This document shows positions 45,550 to 54,879 of a stretch of DNA of 64,000 nt, piece after piece; position 1 is the first letter of the stretch, and each line of letters starts with the position of its first letter. Both the position numbers and the translations under genes were made by a program. The notes under the pieces were generated by a model. That model was not told where the DNA came from. It saw only the letters and a list, made by a program, of their open reading frames with translations, and ran no database searches. Source of the DNA: Lysinibacillus fusiformis (lineage in GTDB: Bacteria > Bacillota > Bacilli > Bacillales_A > Planococcaceae); assembly GCA_030027265.1 (NCBI GenBank), contig JASENG010000002.1:124001-188000 (forward strand), written 5' to 3'.

Positions 45550-46347
45550 TTATTCTTCCACTACCCCGCCATACAATCCTGGACGGCGATCGTCATAGAC
45601 TGGGATGCGGCTTCGTACTTCTTCTACTTTGGAGAAGTCTACATCAATGATAGCGAGTTCTTCCGTTTCCGATCCTGTCCAGAGCACTTCGCCCCACGGC
45701 TCGATAATCATGGATTGGCCGTTGAAGTTTTCCACTTTGCGCGAAATGCGGTTAACGGCAATAACAAAGCATTGGTTTTCGATGGCACGGGCTTGCAATA
45801 AGGTTTTCCAGTGATCGATGCGCGGTGTCGGCCATTGCGCGGAAACAAACAACACATTTGCACCGGCTAATGCATGAGCACGCAGCCATTCCGGGAAACG
45901 AATATCATAGCAAATCACGCCTCCTGCTTCGACTTCGCCTAAAGAGAAGCGATTCATTTCATTGCCAGCTTCTAAATACTTATCTTCGTTCATCAGTCTG
46001 AATAAATGAACCTTACTATATTCGCTAACTTGCTCTCCTTCGCTATTGTAGACATACATAGTATTGTAGAATTTGCCATCTTTTTCAGTTGCAACCGAGC
46101 CTCCAACAATATGTATGCCTAGCTCGCTCGATAAACGCTGCAAAAATTCCTGGGAACGTGCTCCCTCTTTGTCTGCCAACTCCCCTAGCTTTTCTAGCGC
46201 ATATCCCGTATTCCACATTTCCGGTAAGACTACAACTTCTGCCCCTTTGCTTGCTGCTTCACGGATTAACTCTTCAGCATGCGCGAAGTTTTCATCCACT
46301 TTTCCAAACCCTACATTCATTTGAATACATCCGATTTTCATCCTCAC
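45550..46347 (-). CDS. mtnU: Carbon-nitrogen hydrolase, MtnU-like omega-amidase
   Basis: 265 residues with the nitrilase triad Glu43 (LPEMWNTGY), Lys112 (SKVHLF) and Cys146 (VICYDIRFPEW). The family includes omega-amidases that deamidate 2-oxoglutaramate or 2-oxosuccinamate left by transaminases. B. subtilis mtnU (ykrU) neighbours the methionine-salvage aminotransferase mtnE, and an MtnE-like gene lies 1.7 kb away here, which supports the name. The product of glutamine-dependent MtnE transamination would be its substrate. The gene is separate, with its own terminator. Confidence 0.85.
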   Translation of the reverse strand: MRMKIGCIQMNVGFGKVDENFAHAEELIREAASKGAEVVVLPEMWNTGYALEKLGELADKEGARSQEFLQRLSSELGIHIVGGSVATEKDGKFYNTMYVYNSEGEQVSEYSKVHLFRLMNEDKYLEAGNEMNRFSLGEVEAGGVICYDIRFPEWLRAHALAGANVLFVSAQWPTPRIDHWKTLLQARAIENQCFVIAVNRISRKVENFNGQSMIIEPWGEVLWTGSETEELAIIDVDFSKVEEVRSRIPVYDDRRPGLYGGVVEE

Positions 46348-46482
46348 AACCCCCTAGATTTTAAAAACTACTCCTTCTAATCTACCTACTATGTAAACCA
46401 TATCAAAAAACAAAACAAGATTCCATATATCAACATTTTTAACATTGTCCATCTAAATTAAGCATAAAAATGAACGGAAAAA

Positions 46483-46510
46483 ATTCCCACCTCTTAATTA
46501 AGGCGGGAAT
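46483..46510 (-). terminator. Terminator after the SLH gene
   Basis: ATTCCCGCCT and AGGTGGGAAT pair around TAATTAAG and are followed by six T residues on the minus strand. Confidence 0.85.
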
Positions 46511-46521
46511 CTATCTTTTCG

Positions 46522-47637
46522 TTAATTACGAGATGCAGTTAACATATCTTCATAATCTTCATCATCATAAACCAAGTTGTAAATTTTCCATGTTCCGTCT
46601 GCTGTTTTCTTTAAATATGCAGTTCCTGATAAGTCGTATGTCATTTCAAATGACATATCCATTTCCGGTTCATTGATAGAAACATGTACCTTTAGATTAT
46701 CTACTTTTACTTCTGCAAAACGCTTATTTAATGAAAGAATGCTGCTAGTATGCTCACCAACTTGTTCCATCGCAACAGAACCGCCTGAATACTCTGGATC
46801 CTCTTCTACGTTAACGCTCTCAAGTGATAAGGCTAGATAATAGCCCATTGTTGTTTCGCGATAAAGTGCTTCCAACGCTTCAAGATCATTTTGGTTAGTA
46901 TAGAGAAGCTCTTCCGTGATGTTGCGATTTACAGTTTGTATCACCGAAAGTTTGTCTTCATCTAATCCAGCTTCTTGATGCATTGCACGGTCAATCATCA
47001 AAACAGCTTGTGAACGCGTCGCGAAATTATACGGTTTAAATACATCTCCATACCCTTTCACGATTCCGACACTAGCTATCCTTACAATTGCATCGGAAAC
47101 TTCGTCGTTTGATTTTACATCCTTAAATGCCTTTACTTTCGATGAAAAGTCGATTGTCTGATTGAATGCACGATAAATCATCGTCGCCATCTGAGCTCGT
47201 GTAATTTTATCATTTGGCTTAAAAGTTCCATCTTCTTTTCCAATAACAATCCCTCTGCTGCTCGCAATTTGAACATAGTTATAATACCATTCTGAAGATT
47301 TTACATCCGAGAATGTTTTTTTGATGTCACCATTTGATAAATTCATAGCATTAACTAAAATTTTTGTGAATTGTGCACGAGTGATATTATTTTCTGGTTT
47401 TAAAAAAATAGATGTATATTCAAATTCCATTCCATCTTCTTCATAAACCCCTGTTTCTTGATATCCGTCCAAGATGTCTGCATACAAGAATCTTTCTAAT
47501 TCTTCATATGCTCCATGATCATAATCTACATCTTCCATAAAATACTGATCAAAGGTTTTTTCTGCTGCAAAAGCAGGTGTTACAGAAGAAAATCCAAAAG
47601 TAACAAGTAAAACTAATAAAATACGAACTGCCTTCAA
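46522..47637 (-). CDS. Secreted SLH-domain surface protein
   Basis: 371 residues with a signal peptide (MKAVRILLVLLVTFGFSSVTPAFAA, cut after AFA). Three S-layer homology modules follow, at about residues 70-110 (ITRAQFTKILVNAMNL), 112-160 (FSDVKSSEWYYNYVQIASSRGIV to KITRAQMATMIYRAF) and 170-218 (FKDVKSNDEVSDAIVRIASVGIVKGYG to ATRSQAVLMIDRAM). The C-terminal 150 residues resemble an NTF2/SnoaL-like or DUF4440-type domain (ALYRETTMGYYLALSLE, then GTWKIYNLVYDDED). SLH domains bind pyruvylated wall polymers, so it should be anchored at the cell wall. Its role is unknown. Confidence 0.88.
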   Translation of the reverse strand: MKAVRILLVLLVTFGFSSVTPAFAAEKTFDQYFMEDVDYDHGAYEELERFLYADILDGYQETGVYEEDGMEFEYTSIFLKPENNITRAQFTKILVNAMNLSNGDIKKTFSDVKSSEWYYNYVQIASSRGIVIGKEDGTFKPNDKITRAQMATMIYRAFNQTIDFSSKVKAFKDVKSNDEVSDAIVRIASVGIVKGYGDVFKPYNFATRSQAVLMIDRAMHQEAGLDEDKLSVIQTVNRNITEELLYTNQNDLEALEALYRETTMGYYLALSLESVNVEEDPEYSGGSVAMEQVGEHTSSILSLNKRFAEVKVDNLKVHVSINEPEMDMSFEMTYDLSGTAYLKKTADGTWKIYNLVYDDEDYEDMLTASRN

Positions 47638-48016
47638 TGGGTTTGTCCCCTCTCCATATAAATCTCATTACAGTAAGATATTACTTGATTAACAGTAAAA
47701 AGAATATAAGTAATATATGGAACAATATAAATACTAAAAATGCAGAAAGCAGATATTATTAAGCAATAAGTTCAAAAAGTAGTATTACTGGAAGTTGATG
47801 AAAAAGAGAATAAAAATCTGGGATAAAATCAGTATAATTCTTCTGCAAAATTAGTTTAAAACATTGGTATTGCGGTCTTTCTTTCAATGTAGTACCATTA
47901 TTCCTAAAATCTAATTGTAATTATATTCTGAAATCTAGACAAAGTATAGCGTTGCGCTTATTCGCACGTATAATGGCGAGTAAATCTATAAAATTAAGTG
48001 AAAAAGAGGTATAGAC
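47638..48016. other. 379-bp intergenic region between divergent SLH gene and mtnE
   Basis: AT-rich divergent promoter region. ACGTATAAT at 47966-47974 is a possible -10 element for mtnE. I looked for an S-box (SAM) riboswitch, expected for some methionine genes, and see none. No other gene is supported. Confidence 0.5.
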
Positions 48017-49207
48017 ATGAAATTATCAAACAAACTTCAACAACTTCCTACTCAATTCTTTGCTGCCCTTGTTCAAAAGGTAAATGCAGCAATGGCGGAA
48101 GGACGTGATGTAATTAACTTAGGGCAAGGAAATCCGGATCGTCCCACACCCCCGCATATTATAAAAGCAATGCAGGAGGCTGCAGGTGATCCACAAACAC
48201 ATAAATATTCACCATTTCGTGGAATTCAGGAGTTTAAAGAAGCTGCTGCCGACTTCTATAAACGCGAGTATAACGTGGATATTGATCCTGATACGGAAGT
48301 AGCGATTATGGGAGGCTCAAAGATTGGCCTGGTGGAACTTCCAATGGCCATTTTAAATCCTGGCGATTATATGCTTCTTCCTGATCCCGGCTACCCTGAT
48401 TATTTATCGGGCGTTGTGCTTGGAGATGTAAACTTTGATACAATGTCGCTCCTTGAAGAAAATGAATTTTTGCCAGATTACGAGGCTTTAACGGAAGAAG
48501 TAAAAGACCGCGCAAAATTGATGTATTTAAATTATCCAAACAACCCTACTGGAGGTACTGCTACATTAGAGTTTTTCGAAAATACCGTACAGCTAGCAAA
48601 GAAAAATGACATAACGGTGGTACATGATTTTGCCTATGGTGCATTAGGATTTGATGGAAAGCGTCCTGTGAGTTTCCTTCAGGCTGAGGGGGCAAAGGAT
48701 GTGGGTGTTGAACTTTATACTTTATCGAAGACCTATAATATGGCGGGCTGGCGTGTCGGTTTTGCTGTTGGAAATGCTGAAATCATTGCAGCAATCAACT
48801 TGATTCAAGATCACCTATTCTGCAGCATCTTCCCTGCTATTCAACATGCAGCAGTCGCAGCTTTAAAAGGCGACCAAGACTGCGTGGAGGAACAACGAGC
48901 AATTTATGAAAGCAGACGCAATGTATTAATAGCAGAAGCGCATCGAATCGGCTGGGATGTGAAAGCGCCTAGCGGGTCATTCTTTGCATGGTTGAAGGTA
49001 CCTGAAGGCTATACAAGTGAACAATTTGCAGATTTACTATTAGACCAGGCAAACGTCGCTGCAGCGAGCGGAAATGGCTTTGGCGAGTTTGGCGAAGGCT
49101 ATATTCGCGTAGGATTATTAGTGAGTGAAGAACGATTAAAAGAAGCTATTCGACGCATCGAAAAATTGGAGTTATTTAAAGGAGAAGCAGTTTCGATAAC
49201 GAAATAA
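48017..49207 (+). CDS. mtnE: MtnE-like methionine-salvage aminotransferase
   Basis: A class I PLP aminotransferase of 396 residues. VINLGQGNPDRPTPPHI opens the fold, YLNYPNNPTGG is the cofactor and substrate loop, Lys238 in TLSKTYNMAGWRVGF is the PLP lysine, and IRVGLLVSEERLKEAIRRI closes the protein. The overall sequence matches B. subtilis MtnE (YkrV), which transaminates 2-oxo-4-methylthiobutyrate to methionine. Pairing with mtnU and metNIQ nearby supports this, although related enzymes use other amino acids. The ribosome site AAAGAGGTATAG precedes the ATG. Confidence 0.85.
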   Translation: MKLSNKLQQLPTQFFAALVQKVNAAMAEGRDVINLGQGNPDRPTPPHIIKAMQEAAGDPQTHKYSPFRGIQEFKEAAADFYKREYNVDIDPDTEVAIMGGSKIGLVELPMAILNPGDYMLLPDPGYPDYLSGVVLGDVNFDTMSLLEENEFLPDYEALTEEVKDRAKLMYLNYPNNPTGGTATLEFFENTVQLAKKNDITVVHDFAYGALGFDGKRPVSFLQAEGAKDVGVELYTLSKTYNMAGWRVGFAVGNAEIIAAINLIQDHLFCSIFPAIQHAAVAALKGDQDCVEEQRAIYESRRNVLIAEAHRIGWDVKAPSGSFFAWLKVPEGYTSEQFADLLLDQANVAAASGNGFGEFGEGYIRVGLLVSEERLKEAIRRIEKLELFKGEAVSITK

Positions 49208-49285
49208 ATTGGATAAGGGGGTTCTTAATGCTGCATTTCTGCTTGCATTAGAACCCTTTATAATTCCTCCACTCAAAAAGAAAAA

Positions 49286-49312
49286 GCCTCCACAAGTGTG
49301 GAAGCTTCCATT
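49286..49312 (-). terminator. Terminator of metNIQ
   Basis: GCTTCCACA and TGTGGAGGC form a nine-pair stem followed by TTTTTC on the minus strand. Confidence 0.75.
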
Positions 49313-49314
49313 TA

Positions 49315-50169
49315 TTAGCGATTTGCCATCCATTCAGGCTTACTGAATCCTTGGAATTCTGAATCAATGATTTCTTCATATTTAGCAGATTCAACGATTT
49401 CGATTAAATCTTTTGCCAGCTGGCTGTCTTTATTGTCTGCTTTTACTGCTACAACATTACGGTAGTTTTCATTCATATCTTCCAAGAATACTGCATCCAT
49501 TAAATTTAACCCCGCTGCTAATGCAAAGTTCCCAGGTACTGCAGCAAGATCAGCGTTTTCAATTTGACGCGGTAAAGAGCCTGCTTCTACTGGCTGGAAA
49601 ACTAGGTTTTTGCTGTTTGCGACAACATCTTTTTCTGAAGCAGTTAATTCATCAGCTCCAGGGTCAATTTCGATTAACCCTTGACCTTGTAGAGTTAATA
49701 GCGTACGTGCTGCATTTGATGGGTCATTTGCAATCGCTACTGTTGCACCTTCTTCAATGTCTTCAACAGATGTGAATTTTTCTGAGAAGAAGCCCATTGG
49801 AGCTGTTGGCACTGTAATTAAAGCTTCAAGATCCATGTTATTTTGTTCTTCAAACGTTTCTAGATAGATTGTATGCTGGAATAAGTTAGCATCGATGTCT
49901 CCGTTATCCAATGCATTGTTGGGTTGAACGTAGTCGCTAAATTCAACGATTTCTACTTTGTAGCCTTTTTCCTCTAATTGTGGAATGATTGCTTTTTTTA
50001 GCATGTCGCTATATGGACCGGCAGTTGCACCTAATTTAATTTCTTTACTTTCTTCTGTTGCACCATCACTTTCGTTTGATGAATCTGTTGCCTTTTCATC
50101 ATTTCCAGAACACGCTGCTAACACAACGGCTAACGCCAGTGTTAGGAATGTTAATAGATACTTCTTCAT
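49315..50169 (-). CDS. metQ: Methionine-binding lipoprotein MetQ
   Basis: 284 residues with a lipoprotein signal ending LAAC and an NlpA-type binding domain. KLGATAGPYSDMLKKAIIPQLEEKGYKVEIVEFSDYVQPNNALDNGDIDANLFQHTIYLE is the typical beginning of MetQ, and VAIANDPSNAARTLLTLQGQGLI and YRNVVAVKADNKDS follow. It binds methionine outside the membrane for the MetNI transporter. It is the last gene of metN-metI-metQ, the common Firmicutes order. Confidence 0.93.
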   Translation of the reverse strand: MKKYLLTFLTLALAVVLAACSGNDEKATDSSNESDGATEESKEIKLGATAGPYSDMLKKAIIPQLEEKGYKVEIVEFSDYVQPNNALDNGDIDANLFQHTIYLETFEEQNNMDLEALITVPTAPMGFFSEKFTSVEDIEEGATVAIANDPSNAARTLLTLQGQGLIEIDPGADELTASEKDVVANSKNLVFQPVEAGSLPRQIENADLAAVPGNFALAAGLNLMDAVFLEDMNENYRNVVAVKADNKDSQLAKDLIEIVESAKYEEIIDSEFQGFSKPEWMANR

Positions 50170-50180
50170 TTTTCTCTCTC

Positions 50181-50849
50181 CTATCGTTTGTCTAGTGATT
50201 TCGCGAACTGTTCGCCAATTAATTGAATCAATTGAACAAAGATAATTAAAATGACAACAGTTGAAATCATGATTGTATTATCATAACGGTAGTAGCCAAA
50301 GCGAATGGCTAAATCTCCAATACCGCCCCCGCCAATTGTACCTGCCATGGCAGAGTACGCGACCAAACTAATTACCGTTAGAGTAACCCCTCGAATAATG
50401 GTTGATTTTGCCTCGGGCAGCAACACATCTTTGATAATCATCCAAGGTGTCGCACCCACGGCAATCGTAGCTTCAATTACACCTTTATCGATATCTCTTA
50501 ATGATGATTCTACTAATCTAGCAAAAAGGGGAATCGCAGCTACCGAAAGCGAGACGCTTGCCGCAACGGGACCGATTGTTGTGCCAACTAGTATTTTTGT
50601 TAATGGGAATAATGCAACGAGTAAAATAATAAATGGAATCGACCGAACCAGATTCACTGCGAAGCCAAAAATACTTTTGACAAAACGATTTTCCCAAAAC
50701 AAACCTTTATCCGTCACAAATAACAGTACACCTAGAGGCAGACCGATAATAATCGAAATGGATAGTGAAATCCCAATCATCACGACTGTTTCTATGAACG
50801 CCTTCCAAATATCCGGCAGCATGGTGATGAAATACGGAAAATCAAACAT
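50181..50849 (-). CDS. metI: Methionine ABC transporter permease MetI
   Basis: 222 residues with five or six membrane segments. The ABC permease EAA loop is visible as IEATIAVGATPWMIIKDVLLPEAKSTI near residue 127. TIGGGGIGDLAIRFGYYRYDNTIM near the C-terminus is distinctive for MetI. It overlaps metN by eight bases and precedes metQ by eleven, so all three are co-transcribed. Confidence 0.94.
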   Translation of the reverse strand: MFDFPYFITMLPDIWKAFIETVVMIGISLSISIIIGLPLGVLLFVTDKGLFWENRFVKSIFGFAVNLVRSIPFIILLVALFPLTKILVGTTIGPVAASVSLSVAAIPLFARLVESSLRDIDKGVIEATIAVGATPWMIIKDVLLPEAKSTIIRGVTLTVISLVAYSAMAGTIGGGGIGDLAIRFGYYRYDNTIMISTVVILIIFVQLIQLIGEQFAKSLDKR

Positions 50850-51852
50850 GTTTAACCACCTCCACTAATGCACCGCGTTGTTCCATATAAATTTTCGCTT
50901 CATTCACCGCGGTTTTTTCACCTTGCAGTTCCATTATAAAAATACCCAGTGGGCGTTCTTGAATATATTCAATTGTGCCATGCAAGAAATTACCTTTCAC
51001 ATTAAACCGCTGTACTGTATCTGAAATAACCCCTTCTCCAGCTACATCGCCTTTAAATAGAAGTTTAATAACTTCTCCTTTTACATCCTTTATGATTTCG
51101 TTTGGAATCTCAAAGGATACAACACTATTAATAAATTCCTGAGTCAATGGCTTCATCGGTTGTGCGAAGATATCGTATACTGTTCCTTCTTCAATTACTT
51201 GTCCATCTTGCATGATCGCCATTCGATTACATATTTCTTTTACAACGTTCATTTCATGTGTAATCAAAACAATTGTTATGCCGAGCTTTTGGTTAATCTG
51301 TTTTAATAGTTTTAAAATGGAAAGCGTTGTTTTGGGATCCAGTGCGGAAGTCGCTTCATCACAAAGTAAAATGGATGGATTGTTGGCAAGTGCACGTGCA
51401 ATCCCGACACGCTGTTTTTGCCCCCCACTTAGCTGGGATGGAAATACATCTTTCTTGTCTGTTAAACCAACCATTTCAAGCAATTGTTTGACACGTTCAT
51501 TAATTTCACTTTTAGGTGTTTTTGCAGCACGCAAAGCAAAGGCAATATTTTCTCCAACTGTTTTTTGACTAATTAAATAGAAATGTTGAAAAATCATTCC
51601 TATTTTCAATCGTGCCTTTCGTAATTCAGTACTTGGAAGCTGCGTCAAATCAACTCCATCAATGAGTACTTTTCCGCTGGACGGTCTTTCTAGCAAGTTG
51701 ACACAACGAAGCAACGAACTTTTCCCTGCTCCCGAATAGCCCACTATTCCAAAGATGTCCCCTTTGTTGATCTTTAAGGAGACATTGTCAACACCGACTA
51801 TTTTTTTGTTTTTAGATTCATATATTTTTGTAATATTTTGAAATTCCAGCAT
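50842..51852 (-). CDS. metN: Methionine ABC transporter ATP-binding protein MetN
   Basis: 336 residues. Walker A is GYSGAGKSSLLRC, the signature is LSGGQKQRVGIARAL, and Walker B is ILLCDEATSALDP. The C-terminal 90 residues form the NIL domain (RFNVKGNFLHGTIEYIQERPLGIFIMEL), which binds methionine and inhibits transport. This domain separates MetN from other ATPases. It is the first gene of the operon. I see no S-box upstream, so control is not through a SAM-I riboswitch recognisable here. Confidence 0.95.
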   Translation of the reverse strand: MLEFQNITKIYESKNKKIVGVDNVSLKINKGDIFGIVGYSGAGKSSLLRCVNLLERPSSGKVLIDGVDLTQLPSTELRKARLKIGMIFQHFYLISQKTVGENIAFALRAAKTPKSEINERVKQLLEMVGLTDKKDVFPSQLSGGQKQRVGIARALANNPSILLCDEATSALDPKTTLSILKLLKQINQKLGITIVLITHEMNVVKEICNRMAIMQDGQVIEEGTVYDIFAQPMKPLTQEFINSVVSFEIPNEIIKDVKGEVIKLLFKGDVAGEGVISDTVQRFNVKGNFLHGTIEYIQERPLGIFIMELQGEKTAVNEAKIYMEQRGALVEVVKHV

Positions 51853-51963
51853 ATATTTCTCCTAACTACCATTATTGGAAGGATAATACCAACTAAATAT
51901 GTATGATTAATCAGATTACACACAATAATCCTAATTGTCAATATTAAAAGTAAATTCAAACAA

Positions 51964-51996
51964 AAATGCTACTCATTTCACTGAATGAATAGCATT
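51964..51996 (-). terminator. Terminator after the tandem P-loop gene
   Basis: AAAATGCTATTCATT and AATGAGTAGCATTTT pair with one mismatch and are followed by TG then TTTG on the minus strand. Confidence 0.65.
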
Positions 51997-52063
51997 TTCC
52001 GTCCAGATTTTTATTTACCTCTCAGCAATCTAATAATCTAGCAGGATTACTCCTTTTAAAAAA

Positions 52064-53125
52064 TTATAGATCCAAAAATAGTTCGGCCATCTTTTCTTGG
52101 AACTTATCAGGAATTATGGCATCGTCCAATAGTTGGCGTAAAGTTCTTTCAGTTTCTGCATACCGCTTTGCGTAAGCCGTTGCGTCACTCAGTGTAGCAC
52201 GATAGTTCGCCACTATTTTTTTAATATTCGCTTCCTCTACTTCGGTAGGATGGCAAAGGCTGGCGATATCAAAAATTTCATCCCCTTCTCTTTCGGGGAA
52301 ATATTGATGAGGCTCGGTGCTATCAAATATACAGAGCTTTAATTCCGGCAAAATTACCATGTCTACAGAATTCGAATCCAATCCGCACCATACCATTTGA
52401 GTATCAAATCCTCGAGCGAATGCTTCATCAACCAATCTTTTCATCATCGATGACTTCCCTGTCCCTGGGTACCCTTTGATGAACAAACGTTTTTCAAGAT
52501 TTTGCGTGATGCTTTGCACCGTATCCCTGGCACCAGCAGGGGTTAATGTGCCGAGCAATCTATGCGTTTTTGCGCCGCTTTTTTCGAGTTTTTGATCACC
52601 AAACACCCTCGCCATGAGCTCTTCTGTTTTACCATCCAACCCCTTCCAATCCATATAACGGCGGGTTTCAACTTCCCAATCATCATGGATTTTTAGTGCA
52701 TTGGAGAGCTTATGGAAGCATTTTTCATAATAAGCATCTTTCTTTACCGATAAATCCAAAAAATCTTGCTGCAGCTCAATCAGCTTCTGCTTATCTATAC
52801 AATCCTCTAAGGAGATTACGTTAACATGTAATCCAACAGAATCTAGCGGTATGTTAGTTGCTTCAAGGAAAAATATATTGTGTGGCTCTTTTACAAAAAG
52901 CCCTTGAATTGTATTTTCGAAAAATGGATCCCGGAAGTATTCAACCTCCAGTCCTTTACTGCCGTAAAAGTTCCCGAGACTACTTAAAGAGTCAGAAACT
53001 TTAAAACCATGAGCTCCTTTTAATAGATAAACGGTTTTTGCTTCTTTCATGATTTCACTATAGACGTGTTTCATTCCTTGCCCTGTTAACGCTTGCCCGA
53101 AAAACTGCGTACTATTAACACCCAA
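52064..53125 (-). CDS. PRK06851-like tandem P-loop protein with degenerate first P-loop
   Basis: About 353 residues in two similar halves. The second half has an intact Walker A, FIKGYPGTGKSSMMKRLVDEA. The first half has TVYLLKGAHGFKVSDSLSSLG at the matching place, where an active P-loop would read GGPGTGKST, so it probably cannot bind nucleotide normally. The segment LKLCIFDSTEPHQYFPEREGDEIFDI is typical of this family of uncharacterised Bacillales ATPases. The start is uncertain: TTG at 53125 has GGGAGG upstream, while the frame is open to 53197. The family's role is unknown. Confidence 0.7.
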   Translation of the reverse strand: MGVNSTQFFGQALTGQGMKHVYSEIMKEAKTVYLLKGAHGFKVSDSLSSLGNFYGSKGLEVEYFRDPFFENTIQGLFVKEPHNIFFLEATNIPLDSVGLHVNVISLEDCIDKQKLIELQQDFLDLSVKKDAYYEKCFHKLSNALKIHDDWEVETRRYMDWKGLDGKTEELMARVFGDQKLEKSGAKTHRLLGTLTPAGARDTVQSITQNLEKRLFIKGYPGTGKSSMMKRLVDEAFARGFDTQMVWCGLDSNSVDMVILPELKLCIFDSTEPHQYFPEREGDEIFDIASLCHPTEVEEANIKKIVANYRATLSDATAYAKRYAETERTLRQLLDDAIIPDKFQEKMAELFLDL

Positions 53126-53246
53126 CTCACGCCATCCTCCCATAGGTTTGTTAACTTTATATCTATGTTTAATGCCTAAAAATGGTGCTTGGCACACGCA
53201 AATTCTAAATTGTACGGGAATTGCCTGAGGACCTGGTCCGAAAAAA

Positions 53247-53277
53247 ACTCCGAACGCAAGAATAGCGTTCGGAGTTA
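53247..53277 (-). terminator. Terminator after kbl
   Basis: AACTCCGAACGC and GCGTTCGGAGTT form a 12-pair stem followed by seven T residues on the minus strand. A GGACCTGGTCC half-site of the dispersed repeat lies right next to it at about 53229-53239. Confidence 0.92.
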
Positions 53278-53282
53278 GAATT

Positions 53283-54473
53283 TTACTGGATTACGCCTAG
53301 TTCGCGGCCTACTTTTTCGTAAATCGCTAAAGCGTCATCCAGCATTTCTTTAGTATGGGCAGCAGTTGGCATGTTGCGGACGCGCCCTGTTCCTTTCGGT
53401 ACTGTTGGGAAGACGATTGCTTTTGCATAAACCCCTTCTTCTACAAGGCGTTTAGAGAAGGTTTGCGTTAACTTTTCATCTCCAATAATACATGGAGTAA
53501 TTGGTGTTTCTGACGCACCGATGTTAAATCCGAGTTTTTGCAGGCCCGCTTTTAAATAATCCCCATTTTCCCAAAGTTTATCGTGTAATTCTGTAGAATC
53601 GATAATCATTTGAATGGCACGCGTAATTGCCGCCACGTCACCTGGTGTTACAGCAGTTGAGAATAGGAATGGACGAGAACGAACCTTTAACCAATCGATT
53701 AAATTTTTCTTTCCGGCTACATATCCTCCTACTACACCGATTGCTTTTGACAGTGTCCCGATCTGGAAGTCGATTTCTTTTTCAAGTCCAAAATGCTTCA
53801 CAGTCCCTTTTCCTTTACCAGTAACCCCTGAACCATGTGCATCGTCAACATAAGTAATTAAGTCAAATTCTTTTGCGATTTCAACGATTTCCGGTAATTT
53901 CGCAATGTCCCCATCCATTGAGAATACGCCATCCGTGATGACCATTACTTTATTGTATAAACCTGACTCAGTTGCTTCCTTCGCCTTTGCACGCAAATCT
54001 TCCATATCCGAGTGATTAAAAGCAATAATTTTCGCCTTTGATAAACGGCAGCCATCAATAATAGAAGCATGGTTTAGCTGATCTGAAAGAATGGCATCAT
54101 TTTTATCCATCACTGCTGAAATGGCAGCCATGTTGCAGTTAAAGCCTGATTGATAAGAAATCGCAGCCTCCGTTCCTTTGAACTCCGCCAATTTTTCTTC
54201 CAATTTCACATGCAGGTCCATCGTTCCATTAATGGTACGAACCGCTCCAGCTCCTACACCGTATTTATCGATAGCGTCTTTTGCAACTTGCTTTAATTCT
54301 TCATTTGTTGCTAAGCCTAAATAGTTATTTGATGATAAATTGATTAATTGCTTGCCGTTTACTTGAATAACTGGACCGTTAGCTCCTTCAACCGCATCAA
54401 TTTCATTGTATAGCCCTTGGTCGCGCAGCACTTCCAAATTTTCGTTTAGGAATGTATCTAAAATTTTAGACAT
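53283..54473 (-). CDS. kbl: Glycine C-acetyltransferase (2-amino-3-ketobutyrate CoA ligase)
   Basis: A PLP enzyme of the alpha-oxoamine synthase family, about 396 residues. [24 protein letters not shown] opens the protein, [25 protein letters not shown] carries the PLP Asp and His, and [16 protein letters not shown] the PLP lysine. It converts 2-amino-3-ketobutyrate and CoA to glycine and acetyl-CoA, the step after threonine dehydrogenase. BioF is a close relative, but the N-terminal [28 protein letters not shown] favours Kbl. The start is set at MSKILDTF by family comparison. Its partner tdh lies at 18.8-19.7 kb instead of beside it. Confidence 0.9.
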   Translation of the reverse strand: MSKILDTFLNENLEVLRDQGLYNEIDAVEGANGPVIQVNGKQLINLSSNNYLGLATNEELKQVAKDAIDKYGVGAGAVRTINGTMDLHVKLEEKLAEFKGTEAAISYQSGFNCNMAAISAVMDKNDAILSDQLNHASIIDGCRLSKAKIIAFNHSDMEDLRAKAKEATESGLYNKVMVITDGVFSMDGDIAKLPEIVEIAKEFDLITYVDDAHGSGVTGKGKGTVKHFGLEKEIDFQIGTLSKAIGVVGGYVAGKKNLIDWLKVRSRPFLFSTAVTPGDVAAITRAIQMIIDSTELHDKLWENGDYLKAGLQKLGFNIGASETPITPCIIGDEKLTQTFSKRLVEEGVYAKAIVFPTVPKGTGRVRNMPTAAHTKEMLDDALAIYEKVGRELGVIQ

Positions 54474-54583
54474 GGATTGATTCATCTCCCTTACCTATAG
54501 TTATTTAAATTTTAGCATAATCAATGGATTTTACGATATGTACGAATTATCAGAAAAGTCATTGTAAGATTTGTTAGAAAACA

Positions 54584-54638
54584 TTGACAAAATGTTAAGT
54601 AAACATTACATTGGTAGTAGCATATGTTAAGTAAACAT
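54584..54638 (+). promoter_or_regulatory. Promoter with twin operators of the HTH/membrane pair
   Basis: TTGACA (54584) and TACATT (54607) are separated by exactly 17 bp. The 15-bp near-palindrome ATGTTAAGTAAACAT fills 54592-54606 within that spacer and recurs perfectly at 54624-54638, 32 bp away. This suggests repression by the HTH protein encoded next. Confidence 0.7.
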
Positions 54639-54672
54639 AACATTTTAGTTATATTGAACAGGAGTTGATAGA

Positions 54673-54879
54673 TTGCTGAAAAATCGTGTTAAGGAGTTAC
54701 GGGCGAGAAATAACTTTACTCAAAGCGATTTAGGAAAACTTGTAGGAGTTACTAGGCAAACAATTGCTTTTATCGAAAAAGGCGAATTTTCTCCTTCCAT
54801 AACCCTTGCTTTAAAGCTTTCAAGAGAATTAAAGGAACCGCTTGAACAAATATTTTGGCTTGAGGAGGATATTAAATGA
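54673..54879 (+). CDS. Small XRE-family HTH regulator
   Basis: 68 residues from a TTG start with AGGAG eight bases before it. MLKNRVKELRARNNFTQSDLGKLVGVTRQTIAFIEKGEFSPS is a compact Cro/C1-type HTH of the YgzD/YozG class, ending in the usual PLEQIFWLEE. These short regulators commonly repress themselves together with a downstream membrane gene. The twin operator upstream fits autoregulation. It overlaps the next gene by four bases. Confidence 0.9.
   Translation: MLKNRVKELRARNNFTQSDLGKLVGVTRQTIAFIEKGEFSPSITLALKLSRELKEPLEQIFWLEEDIK

Noticed and set aside
47638-52000. Possible SAM (S-box) riboswitch before mtnE or metN
   Set aside because: The leaders contain none of the conserved S-box core strings; the regions before both genes were read on both strands.
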